Shown here: piece by piece, positions 1-12,895 of the stretch
Numbering within the stretch: position 1 is the first letter of the stretch
Layout: every line of letters begins with the position of its first letter
DNA from: Saccoglossus kowalevskii
Lineage: Eukaryota > Hemichordata > Enteropneusta > Harrimaniidae
Reading direction: 5' to 3'
DNA: 64,000 nucleotides
NCBI RefSeq assembly: GCF_000003605.2
Contig: NW_003143804.1
Coordinates: 191,710-255,709, forward strand
Translations under genes and position numbers: made by a program
The notes under the pieces: model-generated
The model's database searches: none
What the model saw: the letters and a program-made list of their open reading frames with translations, nothing else
Told to the model about the DNA's origin: nothing

Positions 1-92
1 CATAGCGACGTATACAATGCGTGTAAAATACATTGTTTATTTACATGAAATTCGAACACGCGCTGCGCGACGACCACCACGCTTTAACAATG
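1..92 (+). repeat. Dispersed CpG-rich repeat, copy 1
   Basis: This stretch recurs, reverse-complemented, at 57078-57170. The shared blocks are a CATAGCGACGTATACAA start, a TACATGAAATTCGAACACGC middle and a GCGCGACGACCACC end. A shorter relative lies at 61823-61893. It is much richer in CpG than the DNA that follows. The copy may be cut by the window edge. No coding potential is visible. It is probably a fragment of a non-autonomous mobile element of unknown class. Confidence 0.6.
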
Positions 93-3000
93 GTATCATA
101 CAAGAACAACAAAATTGGAATTCAAGGTTGACCAAGTCAAACTATATAAATAACAGGAAATAATCGTAATCTCCAAAGAATATATAAAATCTCTAATTGC
201 ATCACACAAGAAGTACTATCTATGGAACAAATAATAATGATTTAAAGAAAAAAAATTTTACCTCCTAAAAAATATTAACTTTCCATATTCTCAGGATTTG
301 TGTTTTTTACTATATTTGAACATTTAAGCCGAGCACAGATCTATGTCCAAGTTGATCCAATTGTATTCAGTTTTATGTTTCACTCAGAGATAGACATTTT
401 AACTACAAAATACTTTTCCTTTCTATCAATATCTTCAAAAATATACAAGCCAGGCACACCACTGCACAGAAATTATACATTGGTTGATAGCATAACACAG
501 TTTGAAAAAGAGTTGGACAAAAATTACTTGAGTTATCTCTGCCACAAGAAAATGTTAACTATGACGACAGACGGCCACAACGACAGACGCTATCACCCAC
601 CACATCATTATTATTACGGGCAAAGTAATACAAATGACAAATAGGTTACAGTACTTTACTTTCATTATTTATTTCCATAAAAATGTAAAAAAAAAAAAAA
701 AAAAATGAAGAAATCATGTTACTGAATCAATTTAAAGAAATCTTAAAAGTGCAAGTACCAATAATTTCATATACACATGTATAGAGTTAATTTAATAAAA
801 TTTGTCACATCAGCCTCTCTCCTTTAAAATACACAAATCTTATCTAAATATCTTAATTTCAATTTTTGCTTAAAGTTTGTAATTATGGGATATAAGCCGA
901 GCACTTGGCATAAAATATCACTAAACGTACTGCCCCAAATTCCCTTCAGCTCACTTATTTTACCCATAATGCTTTGTTATTTAATGCGCTCTCATGGGGC
1001 AACAATTGAGCGATGTCTATTGAATCACTTATACACGGGAAGTTATTACACACAAGATTCATTAATACGCAGCGTGTCGTAAATGACATGCATATTTACC
1101 AGTAATCTGTCGATATTGACGACACAAAAGAGTAAGCACAATTGAATCAAGTACGACGATTTTCTCCTGTTAAATTTCCCAATCATCTTTCATACAAGCC
1201 TCAATATCCTGTATACATTAAGTTAGCAAATCAAAGCCTGGTTTCTCTCTCTAAGCCTCATTATCGATAATCAGTCTATAAAAGGATTTAAGGTGTTTGT
1301 GCCGGTTTAATCAGCACAAATACCGCCAGGCAACCGCTCTCCAGATACATTGGGTATATAATTTGAAATTGACGAAGGAAGTTACTTTCGCAACAGTACA
1401 TTGTTTGCATTGTTAGCGTCCATCCTCATAATCCCATATATGGCAATTGAAAGTGAGACGTTAATACCAGCTAAGCAAGGTCACACCTGGGGTCACTAAG
1501 GTTCTTCCTACCTCTAAATGATGTGCTTAACCTTTGCCAAAATACTCCAAATATTGGTCAAAATGGAGAAATATCACCTGGCTAATCATGTTTCATAATT
1601 AAACTATTCCAGACAACAGTAAAATATACCCACATAGTTAATAGTGCAGAATACTCGAACTTAAAAAAAAAAGTTGTCAAATATTTGTCCATAAACGATG
1701 AATGAGCAAATATTTTTACTTTATATTATCATAAAAAATGTGCTGTTATATATAATTTTCTATGAAAATTGATTTTATTTTTTGTGAATTCTGACCAAAG
1801 TCTAAATTCTGTGAATCGAGTGCGAATGCCAAGAAACAAAAATATTTTTTTCCTGTGGCTTACATCATAGTTTTATTTTGTGAGAGATGAACAGCTAATT
1901 TAAATACTTGCCAGCTGAATAAAAAAAAAAAATAAAAAAAAAAAAAAAAAAATTTTGTTTTGATATAATCATAATTTATTAAGCTAATTTTCCCGCATAA
2001 AATTATTCAACAGAAATAGCAACTCTTGTGATATCATTAAAAAAAGGGAAAAAAAATGAAAAAAAAAAAATGTTCATGTTCGTAAAAGTGTAGGGTAAAT
2101 ATCACTGCGAACTGAACTGAAAAACACTTAAAGTAGCTTATATAAGTGAAACAAAATCAAAATAATTATAGATAAACTACTTAGGTCATGACATGCACAG
2201 GAAACACTACACCAGTCTATTAGGAAAATTTGAATCATAGTCACTGAACCGATGTTTTTTTTTTTAATAACATCATAACTGTACATCCTGTTTCTCATTT
2301 CACGTACCAAACGGCGCATTATTGATGATACTTAAAATGAAGTACATGTCTAACATTCACGTACAGCGCGCACAACAATCAGACATATTTCATTTTTCAT
2401 CAGGTCTTTCGCCTCTGAGGAAATGACAGGATTCGTTTTTTTGCTTTTTTTTTTTGTCAAGAAAACATGGAACAAAAACCTGTTATATTATAGAGGGAAA
2501 TTTCTTGAAACTGGAGAACATCATGAGTTCTTTGTTGTAATGAATATGTACAGTGTGATTGAGGGCTTATCATTTATGCAAGTGTGTGATACCAGGATGC
2601 GCTCGGTTTACACGGATCCAATGACACATTGGATATAAATCGGTATTGTGCATACGTAGCAATGAATGGAATACAATGTATAGTGTAAATTGTACTACAT
2701 TGTTCACAAACTATCCGCAAATATATAAATATAACAATGACATTAAGGGGCGTATAATTTGTACACTTGAAAATTCTATTTCAATAGAAGAATATTTGTA
2801 AGGGTTGTAACAATTAGATGGGGGGGGGGGTAAATTATGATTTATCAAGCAATTTTCAATATTCCGAAATCGTGAACAATTTCTAGCAGCGCGAAATTAA
2901 ACTCTGTTAATGTTCTCTGCTTCGATTTTAATTAGCAATTCATCTGTATCAATTAGCATAATAATGTTTATTTGGTTAATTACTAATTAGGCTCAAAAGA

Positions 3001-3932
3001 ACCTAACAGTTCTCATTATTGTGGAAAGCATTGTGAGTGGTACATCAGAGGGGAAAGCCTTCAGTCATTGGGGGGAGGAATTCATCAACCCCATGCAGTT
3101 TTTGACAAGGGGCTTTATAGAATTCTGAATCACACCAGTCCACTCTACCACCCCAACCCAGAAGCCAATCAAGTAATAGGAAATGTTTCAAGGGATATAC
3201 AAAATGTATTATGGGGGGGGGGGAAGTGAAGAATTTGTTTGAAGGGTTAAATTGATAATTAACACTGGATAATTTCAGAATATATTTAGTGTTTTTAGAG
3301 CATTAAATATTCAGCATTCTACCAACGATAATTTACTTGTGTCGCACAGAGAGGATTGCACTAATATCTGCTTAAGTGATGACTTTACAACACTTAATGA
3401 CATTTCCATTGAAGGTGAAAGCCGACTTAATTGTACCACATATGTCACTTTTTGACACAAGTCTAATAGGTCTAACTTCTTTGACAATCTCACCATGACT
3501 CCAACAAACCACATTTTACTATAACACTCTTTGTTATTGTAGTTACATTAATTATTCATCTGGATTCAATTATTCTGTTTGTTATATGTGAACAATATTA
3601 AAATAGTGAAATTAATTTCCAGTTGAAATTGATGCTTTCACAGTATATCTATTCTTTTTGATTTTGATTTAATCCCAAATTAGCAAATTTCTCTAACAGT
3701 ATATCTACCACTAATCTCAAATAAAGTGATTTCCTGCTATTTAGATAATCCTTAATTGAATACCATCATTTTTCCTATTCATTTTTAGGAATTTTTCTAT
3801 AATTTCTTATTTGAAAAATTTTTGGACCAATGGACACGACTCCCCATGGCTGCAGATCAAAATTAAAATATATATATCGAATAAATTATTTTTTGAAAGA
3901 TGACAAGACTTCATTGGTGGACTTTCAAAGGC
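93..3932. other. Gene-free AT-rich stretch
   Basis: I see no supported gene. The stretch holds homopolymer A/T runs (near 690, 1920-1950 and 2060), a G10 run at 2820 and another at 3212. The short open frames here lack splice-site support, recognisable motifs or composition unlike the background. Confidence 0.5.
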
Positions 3933-4157
3933 TTAAACTTTTCAACACCAGACTTTCTCGCCCAAATTTTTTCAGCATTTTTTTCCTTATAATCTTCAAT
4001 ATTTTTGGAAACAAAATTTAAACCAATTTTCAGTTTTTACTCAAAAAATTTGGCTATTTTTTTCCCATTTAAATTTTTTGAAGGAAAGTGCAGACTATAA
4101 ACGGGACTATTTTGAGAATTTGTGATGAAAAGAGGCAACTAGCGGTAAAAAGGTTAA
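3933..4157. mobile_element. piggyBac-like MITE (TTAA), copy 1
   Basis: The element is bounded by TTAA at 3933-3936 and 4154-4157. It has degenerate terminal inverted repeats of the type CCTTTTCACCACCAG and an interior shared with the copies at 4705-4957 and 14791-15030. The shared interior includes a block reading AGTGCAGACTATAAAC. A TTAA target plus termini starting CC fits the piggyBac superfamily. No transposase is encoded. Confidence 0.7.
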
Positions 4158-4704
4158 TAATATAGTTTTATCACACAATATGCAGAATGCATAAATATTT
4201 CTTGGCAATAAGGGGGAGGGAGTTTGAGGTAAAAAAAAATGTCTACTAAAACAAAAGTTTGAAGCTTAAAACTGCCAAAGGTTAACAGACGTAATGCAAC
4301 CAATCAAAACATTGCTCTATCAAATTTCCTAAGATAGAATGATTGAATTAGGAGCAGATAAAAATTACTCGTTGCTCTGGAGACCAAATCAAAATGTTAA
4401 GAAGTGTGTTAAACATCTACTAATCAAACAGGCAAACACTGAGGGAATCACATAGCCCAGCTGAAAGACATCAAACTGTAGGAATGCTGAATCAAAGTAG
4501 ACCTGACAAGGAAAATACATTAAACAGTCTGGTTATGGGAGACTAAACAACAAATAAAATTATGTCAGATTCTTCTTTTCCCTGCAGGCACAGAGAGTAT
4601 GTCAAGAAATGATATTTGAAAATAATGATTACAGTGTTTAATGAATATCTACAGTTAGCTCTGTGTTATTTATAGTCGTTGAGGGTACACTCATTGATCA
4701 TGAA
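4158..4704. other. Spacer between two MITEs, no gene seen
   Basis: Low-complexity AT-rich DNA between two TTAA MITEs. I see no gene, RNA or array. Confidence 0.5.
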
Positions 4705-4957
4705 TTAACCTCTTCACCACCAGACTTTTTCACCCAAATTTTTCTGAAATTGTTTCTAATATTCTTCAATATTTCTGGAATTGAACCCTATGTTTGGAGC
4801 CAACTGTCAAAATTTGAGTCAATTTTCAGTTTTTACTACCGGGGGTATTACAATTTGGCTATTTTTATCTCAAACTTCTGTAGGAGAGTGCAGACTATAA
4901 ACGAGACTATTTTGTGAATTTGTGATGAAAATAGTAAACTGGTGGTGAAAAGGTTAA
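4705..4957. mobile_element. piggyBac-like MITE (TTAA), best copy
   Basis: TTAA at 4705-4708 and at 4954-4957 flank near-perfect inverted termini: CCTCTTCACCACCAG on the left, and CTGGTGGTGAAAAGG on the right. The element is 253 bp and non-coding. Related copies lie at 3933-4157, 14791-15030 and, partial and inverted, 24102-24300. TTAA target duplication is characteristic of piggyBac elements, so I infer mobilisation by a piggyBac transposase encoded elsewhere. Confidence 0.8.
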
Positions 4958-5502
4958 GAGACAGTGTTGTTGGTTAATAAGGTTTAGTTTTTAATTGAGT
5001 ATACAAAAACAAGCTCAGATGAGATTATATGCTTGTAAAATTAAATTTTAGATTTAAAATTCGATAAAGTGATTTTTCGGTAGTTGTGTGTATATACCGG
5101 TATATTGTGCAAATGATGCTAGTTAATCGAATGACATCAGCACTTGTCTAGCGTACTACCTGTGATGAATGAGTTACATATAACATTGTTCCGCAAGTGA
5201 TTTTTTTTTTATATTGGCTTGATTAAGGTCTCCGCAAATCAAAGGTCTCTGCAGATGGTTAGAGACTCTGGGCAGGTTACTATTTAAATAAGTGTATTAA
5301 ACTCAAATGATAAAATGCTAGTCGTATATTTGTATTATTTCATATTATTTCTGAGATTCAGAGTGTTTTTGATAGTTTTTTATGACAATTAATATAAATA
5401 TAATAATAATATAAATAACTCACAATATTTAAAGGGACAGTAGCCACAACTTCTGAAAGTTTACAGGTTTGGTGTTATATAAAAAACATTTCCCATGCTA
5501 AC
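4958..5502. other. AT-rich stretch, no gene seen
   Basis: I see nothing beyond simple AT-rich sequence before the 53-bp array begins. Confidence 0.5.
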
Positions 5503-7694
5503 CATATTGGTGTGGACCCATATATCGACAATGACACAGTGCGATGACTGTTGATATGTGTGGCGTGGGACCCATATATCGAACACGACACAGTGAGACG
5601 ACTGTTGATATGTGTGGCGTGGAACCCATATATCAAACACGACACAGTGAGATGACTGTTGATATGTTTGGCATGGACCCATATATCGAACACGACACAG
5701 TGCGATGACTGTTGATATGTGTGGCGTGGACCCATATATCGAACACGACACAGTGAGATGATTGTTGATATGTGTGGTGTGGACCCATATATCGAACACG
5801 ACACAGTGCGATGACTGTTGATATGTGTGGCGTGGACCCATTTATCGAACACGACACAGTGAGACGACTGTTGATATGTGTGGCATGGACCCATATATCG
5901 AACATGACACAGTGCGATGACTGTTGATATGTGTGGCGTGGACCCATATATCGAACACGACACAGTGAGATGATTGTTGATATGTGTGGTGTGGACCCAT
6001 ATATCGAACACGACACAGTGAGATGATTGTTGATATGTGTGGTGTGGACCCATATATCGAACACGACACAGTGAGATGATTGTTGATATGTGTGGTGTGG
6101 ACCCATATATCGAACACGACACAGTGAGATGACTGTTGATATGTGTGGCATGGACCCATATATCGAACATGACACAGTGCGATGACTGTTGATATGTGTG
6201 GCATGGACCCATATATCGAACACGACACAGTGAGATGACTGTTGATATGTGTGGCATGGACCCATATATCGAACACGACACAGTGAGACGACTGTTGATA
6301 TGTGTGGCGTGGACCCATATATCGAACACGACACAGTGAGATGACTGTTGATATGTGTGGCATGGACCCATATATCGAACACGACACAGTGCGATGACTG
6401 TTGATATGTGTGGCATGGACCCATATATCGAACACGACACAGTGCGATGACTGTTGATATGTGTGGCATGGACCCATATATCGAACACGACACAGTGCGA
6501 TGACTGTTGATATGTGTGGCATGGACCCATATATCGAACACGACACAGTGAGATGATTGTTGATATGTGTGGTGTGGACCCATATATCGAACACGACACA
6601 GTGCGATGACTGTTGATGTGTGTGGCGTGGACCCATATATCGAACACGACACAGTGAGACAACTGTTGATATGTGTGGAGTGGACCCATATATCGAACAC
6701 GACACAGTGAGATGATTGTTGATATGTGTGGTGTGGACCCATATATCGAACATGACACAGTGAGATGACTTGATATGTGTGGCATGGACCCACATATCGA
6801 ACATGACACAGTGCAATGACTGTTGATATGTGTGGTGTGGACACATATATCGAACACGACACAGTGCGATGACTGTTGATATGTGTGGCATGGACCCATA
6901 TATCGAACACGACACAGTGAGATGATTGTTGATATGTGTGGCGTGGACCCATATATCGAACACGACACAGTGAGATGATTGTTGATATGTGTGGCGTGGA
7001 CCCATATATCGAACACGACACAGTGAGATGATTGTTGATATGTGTGGTGTGGACCCATATATCGAACATGACACAGTGAGATGACTTGATATGTGTGGCA
7101 TGGACCCACATATCGAACATGACACAGTGCGATGACTGTTGATATGTGTGGTGTGGACACATATATCGGACACAACACAGTGAGACGACTGTTGATATGT
7201 GTGGTGTGGACCCATATATCGAACATGACACAGTGTGATGACTGTTGATATGTGTGGTGTGGACCCATATATCGAACATGACACAGTGCGACGACTGTTG
7301 ATATGTGTGGTGTGGACCCATATATCGGACACGACACAGTGAGACGACTGTTGATATATGTGTGGTGTGGACCCATATATCGAACACAACACAGTGTGAT
7401 GACTGTTGATATGTGTGGCGTGGACCCATATATCGAACACGACACAGTGCGATGACTGTTGATATGTGTGGCGTGGACCCATATATCGAACACAACACAG
7501 TGCGATGACTGTTGATATATGTGGCGTGGACCCATATATCGAACACGACACAGTGCGATGACTGTTGATATGTGTGGCGTGGACCCATATATTGAACACG
7601 ACACAGTGCGATGACTGTTGATATGTGTGCCGTGGACCCATATATCGAACACGACACAGTGCGATGACTGTTGATATGTGTGGCATGGGACCCA
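5503..7694. repeat. 53-bp minisatellite, about 41 copies
   Basis: Tandem array with a 53-bp period; the 20-base core GACCCATATATCGAACACGA recurs throughout. Variation is mostly C/T and G/A at a few sites (for example GCGTGG, GCATGG or GTGTGG before the core). Two 51-bp units lacking three bases (near 6764 and 7080) lie 316 bp apart within a longer duplicated block, which shows higher-order duplication. The minus strand has no stop codon in any register of the unit, so open frames of 630-744 codons appear in all three minus frames. They share no known domain and are a by-product of the repeat. The unit resembles the CpG-rich dispersed repeat at 57150-57206 and 61840-61890. Confidence 0.97.
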
Positions 7695-8220
7695 CACAAA
7701 GTGTGACACCTGAAAAATGATGGCCGTCTACCATAGAGGGTAATAACCTAGCTACTGTACATCCATACTGGTAATTGATTAGATATTAGTGAAAATTACA
7801 TTAATATTGTAAAGCAGAGAAATCTACGACTGCTTAATTATATTATACAGCGCACTGATTTGATAACTGACAACACTGCGAAAAGTTCACCATCAGAAAA
7901 CAAGCACAGTACTGTATTCTCTTATACAATGTACATTAACTTAAAACAATTTAATTTTAATATCAATTTTTAAGATTTTATCATTTGAGGGCTGTTCTAA
8001 TGAGCCAAAATGAAATGTTTATTTTTCAAATTTTGACTCACGACAACGACATTTTGACACAATTTGATGCAATTAACTGAGTGTGTTAATTATCTTAACG
8101 ATACCAGTAAAGTATTTCTTTTTTTTTCTAACTCGCAATTGTTGTGAAAATTCATATGAATTTAAAGACGTTTACAGCATTAGCTAGATAGAGTATTCCA
8201 TGAAATACAAGTATGAGAAT
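7695..8220. other. AT-rich stretch, no gene seen
   Basis: No supported feature between the 53-bp array and the next MITE. Confidence 0.5.
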
Positions 8221-8395
8221 TACTGTAAAAAATACTTTATTGTCACTTGGAATTTATTTTCGCTTTTTATATAATTTATATATATTAAATATAATTCAAC
8301 TCATCAAAAATCAATGAAAATAAGTTCCATACAAAACACTGAAAAAGTTTATTCAGTGAAAATTAATTCCAGCTAAAATAAAGTATTCTACAGTA
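8221..8395 (+). mobile_element. TA-flanked MITE, CTGT...ACAG family A
   Basis: TACTGT at the left and ACAGTA at the right bound inverted termini containing AATACTTTATT and AATAAAGTATT. The interior has repeated TTTTCGCT and AGTGAAAA blocks, as in the copies at 16715, 36946 and 39265. A TA target with CTGT/ACAG ends suggests a Tc1/mariner-type MITE. There is no coding capacity. Confidence 0.75.
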
Positions 8396-11152
8396 ATAGA
8401 TCCAATCAAGACACTTTGATTTTGATTTTCAATGCATCATATTATACATACATGATGGATACCCATAATACAATTTTTGTTTACATGAAATTCAACAAAT
8501 GTTGCAATCTCATAGTAAATGTTGAAAAAAAAAAAACTGTGATGATCCAGGAGGAAATGCTTCATCAATCTTTGTCAAGCAGTGACAAGGAATTTAATTG
8601 ATTAAACCCGCATAGATTACACATACACCTGTACCATGCATGTCGACGCATTCAATTCTTTGCTTGTATATTTCATATACAATGATCGCTGTTTAGATAG
8701 CGTGATCAATGCACTGATCTTCAATCACTTTACGGACTGACAAGTGTGTACTAGCGTATATTCTCGCAAATTAAATGACCCGTAGGTTGAATTAACATAC
8801 GTGATAATGTAATCCCTCAAATGCTTGATGAGAATATAGTTTTTAGCGAAATAAAATACTGAAATGCATGTGTTTTTAATTACAATTGAAAGGGAATCAG
8901 AATCCTGCAGGAAATAAAGCTTAAAAAATACACGTCACTTACAATCATAAATTGTACACATTTATTAAGATGTATTTATTTGCCAACGTAATATACTCAA
9001 TTTTAATTCTTTATGAATCCCAGCTGCCTATCCATAATGGAGTATTCAACATTCCAGTATATTCAGAATCAAAAAATAATTCACAAGATATATTATGTTA
9101 GTTTTTTTATAATAAATTATGGTTATTCATATTTTTCACTCAAAATGTCACAAACAGGGTGGCTCCAAATAATTTGACTAAGTCGCACACTTTTATTCGT
9201 GTAAATTATCTCCAAAACAAAAAAAGAAGTGGTTTTTCAGGGACTAGATAAAAACAGACGACGGAATACGAGAGTGCATGTTATCCATATTAAATCAGCC
9301 AGTGCTGCACCTGTAAGTCAAAACAATCTATTGTGTCAATCGCATTTCGCAATTTAATTTTGAGTATTATCATCTACGCGAGATGAAACAGGTTTCAGCC
9401 AATCAGATTGCTTAGATAAGGATTCACTAGATGAGAAGCAAAAATGTCACAATTAATTATCTTGCATGTATAATTAAACATTTCTGAGGTGGAGAAGGAG
9501 GAGGAGGGGGGAGGGAGACAGGGTACGAGGATGCAGGTTTTCTAGATGTGGGTATGACAGAACTACTGATTATTCAGTAACACTTTAATAAAAAATTAAG
9601 GGACGAGCCATGTAATAATGGGGGGGGGGGCATGGCATAAGAATGCCATGGTAGTTGTGCTACTCGTTAATTGCTCCTTCTAACACCCATGTTTACCAAT
9701 GCAGTTGACTACATGGTGTGACTCCCAAAACACTCAAGGGAACTGTTGGAAATATAATTATAGGTTGTACCATTGTTTCTACAGGAGGTGCAGGTATAAC
9801 AAATATGTGGTGCAACATGTACACGTGTGTGCAAATGAGACAATAATGTCTATTGTACATGCAAATACTTAGGTTATATAGTACCCCCAAAGTACACATG
9901 TATGCAAATGAGCCAATTAATATGCAGTCTAGGTACACAAAAAAATACTGATGCTTCAAGCAAAAGTACACATATATGCAAATGAGCTAATTAATATGCA
10001 CAGTCTACATATAGGTACACACAACTGCTTTGTCAGATTTACTGGTTAAAAAAATTCATACACAAATTTGAATCTAATAATCAGATATAATATTGATAAT
10101 ACAGATACTTAAAATTTGATCACCATGACACCCAGTGTGAACCTAACTCGTACCAAAAAAGCAGCACAAATCTAAATATCCTGGGGAGAAACAATGGATA
10201 TATAAAAACCACTACCAAACTTAACCTGTAAACATAGACTGATGTTATCAAAAGAAATTCCTGAAAATGATGTCAAGATAAGCCAATTTCCTTGGGGAAT
10301 TATTCTGACACATTTTAAAATTTCAATTTCAGCTATGCCATTATTGCGGTAATCCTGTTTTTCAATTGTTACAATTTTCCCGGAACACTCATCCGTCATC
10401 TATTTGCACACGATATAAAATATAATCATTCTCAAATTTCACAGGAAAGCGGTTTTTAACAATCTCTTTCACTATCTGCTTGCTTCTACACTGTAGGAGT
10501 TTTTTAATATTTCTAATTTTAAAGTTTTTTTTCTATTGAAAATATAAAACTTAATTCCAAAAATATTTGTTGGTGTAGAGATAAATTAATTATACTTAAA
10601 ATGAGAATACATTTTAATTTTGATTTCCAAATTATCTAGTTTTAATTTTTACAAATTATTAAATCACAAAATGGATTAATTGTAAGTTATAACTATAAAA
10701 GAATGAGAGTTTTTGGTTTATTTTGTTTGAAAGGTTTAATTTTGTAAGCAATTCAAAATTGTAAAATAAATCATTTAACTTTTTTTTTGAATTCTGTCTC
10801 TTCTGATTCACTGGTTTACTCATGCTCAGTATTAACGTTTTCTACTACTGAACTGACATCACATGTTGGTTGTGAGTCACATTTTTCACTGCATGATTAT
10901 TACAATGAACAAGATTACAACATCACAAATGGAAATGAATCAGAACATCTTTTTTTTTTTGGAATGATTACAGTTATATTATAATAATTACATGTAAATT
11001 ATTTAAATTGAGCAGATGTTATAATAACCAATAGTTTAACGGAAATTATTTTTGGTGTTGCGTAGCCCTGATTTTTAATTTTTATTGAAACAAAAATTTA
11101 CAGAAATTATTCTTGATGTACTCACAAGTTTTAAAGAAACAGTGCTGATTAT
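8396..11152. other. AT-rich stretch, no gene seen
   Basis: I see a purine-rich GGA tract near 9485-9520, a G10 run at 9620 and short repeated blocks reading ATGCAAATGAGC (near 9911 and 9978). No exon or RNA gene is supported. Confidence 0.45.
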
Positions 11153-11415
11153 TATAAGTACTAATTATGAAAAAGGTCCCTGATACTCCAGGTTGTGAAA
11201 CCCATGAGAAATTTTCACTACTACGAATGTTGATAATTTTAACTGAATCCCACGCAAAATTAAAGCACTTTACAATATTTGTGAAATAATTGTTTAGAAA
11301 AAAAAAATATCTCTAACGTAAATAACATATTCCAGGCCAAAAAAGTATAAATGCTGTTATTTGGCATGATGAGCGGTACGTTGCTATCGAATGAATTTCA
11401 TTGAAACAACAGTTT
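11153..11415 (+). repeat. Dispersed repeat B, copy 1
   Basis: About 260 bp match 12645-12895 in order and orientation. Shared blocks include GCACTTTACAATATTTGTG, ATTGTTTAGAAAAAAA and ATAAATGCTG. The copies have diverged by many substitutions and small indels, so the duplication is old. The class is unknown and no open frame is shared. Confidence 0.7.
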
Positions 11416-12149
11416 TCATTTGTCTGAAAAACTAAGCTGTGAAATATTTACAGAAGTTATTTTAGATGTATTTGTACAGTTGTGTTTTGAAGAAACAGTG
11501 TTTAAGTATTATAAAGTATGGTAAGCCACCTGACTTTACTTGTATTTATTCTTAAAGTGTTCAACTAGATTAAGGTTGACGGTTGACTTCTTAAAAACCG
11601 CACAGACTCCTAAGACCCATCAGTAAACTGATTAAAAAGATTTGTTATTTCATTCATTTACAAAATAAAAGTAATTTGATTGGTGTTGATAATCACCCGC
11701 TGGGGGGGTTAGCTTAGAAGCCGGTAACAATGAAGGAAATTTGTCGAACGTACATGTACTTTACAATAAAGACATCTCCATTGTCGGCTAATTTGGGAAT
11801 ACACTTGTATTTACAGCAAGTGTCAATTCAAATTAAAACTTTATTGACAACATTGCAAACAGGGAAGTTCTTGGATAGTAATATTACTAAATTTTAGAAA
11901 AAAAATCCCTTCAAACACATCTTTATATATTCTCATGAATTCCACATTTTTTCAGATTTTTTAAAATCATTTACAAGATGTATTTTGGGAGTATGTCATA
12001 TGAAGGCATCTCATTGGGTAATACATAGACCATGTGACTAATTTGCATAATGGTATATAAATAAGGCTCTGACAGTGAATGTTTATTTCCAGTGACCAGA
12101 AATGAATGAGGAAATGGAACATGCTATTTGGAATAGAGAAATGAGAAGA

Positions 12150-12263
12150 CTTTAATCTGCAAGAAACGGTTTCTTCTCCGGTCGAGTGGAAATCCGGCGC
12201 CTGATTTACAGATCTATCGTTATCGCTGTGAAATGTATTTGGAGAATTGATTCTTTCCCCTGA
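12150..12263 (-). CDS. Weak candidate exon, unknown gene
   Basis: On the minus strand a plausible acceptor (TTTTTGTTGTCAG, ending at 12264) precedes a stretch with more CpG than its surroundings and an open frame containing SPNTFHSDNDRSVNQAPDFH. The hydrophilic, mixed composition looks more protein-like than the neighbouring AT-rich frames. I cannot find a convincing donor or partner exons, and I recognise no family. It could be an isolated exon of a gene lying outside what I can see, or chance. Confidence 0.15.
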
Positions 12264-12644
12264 CAACAAAAATTTATCTGATTTTGATCTTTAAATTCTT
12301 TAATCTGGGCACAATACAGTGTTTCCAAATCAGTGTATTTGATTCTTCCAGCTGAAAAAGCATTCCATATCCGAGGGTGATCTCACTTGATCCTTTGTCA
12401 CTGACAACACAGAATGGTGTTATCCCATTTAGAATAATAAAAGACTATTTGGGAATTAGAAAAATAATCCGATTTTGTGCTGAGAATGAAATATAAACAA
12501 TATTAGCAATTAAGGTTATGATATAAACACAGAAAAGTACTTGATAATTGATATTAAGTTAAAAAATTATACTTACTGTGAACGTTTAAATTTCACTGCT
12601 AGGAAGTAGTTTTCGATTTGATGTTTTTATGGCATTATTGGACT

Positions 12645-12895
12645 AATTTTGCAAAAGTCCCCGATATTCCGGGTTTGTAGGACCCCTTCGAAAATTTTCC
12701 TCCTACAAAGTTTCACAATTTTCTTGAAACTTTGTCTTATAAAATTGAAAAGCACTTTACAATATTTGTGGAATTATTGTTTAGAAAAAAAATATCTCCA
12801 ATGAGAATTACAAATTCCAGTCAAAAAAGGGGATAAATGCTGCAAATCAATAGAATTTGGGTACGTCGCTATTCGATGAATCATTTCAACTTTGA
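12645..12895 (+). repeat. Dispersed repeat B, copy 2
   Basis: Second copy of the repeat at 11153-11415, same orientation, about 1.5 kb downstream. It shares the GCACTTTACAATATTTGTG block and the flanking order of blocks. Confidence 0.7.

Noticed and set aside
5475-7734. Three overlapping minus-strand open frames of 630-744 codons
   Set aside because: They exist only because the 53-bp unit lacks minus-strand stops in all registers. No initiation context, domain or codon preference supports translation.
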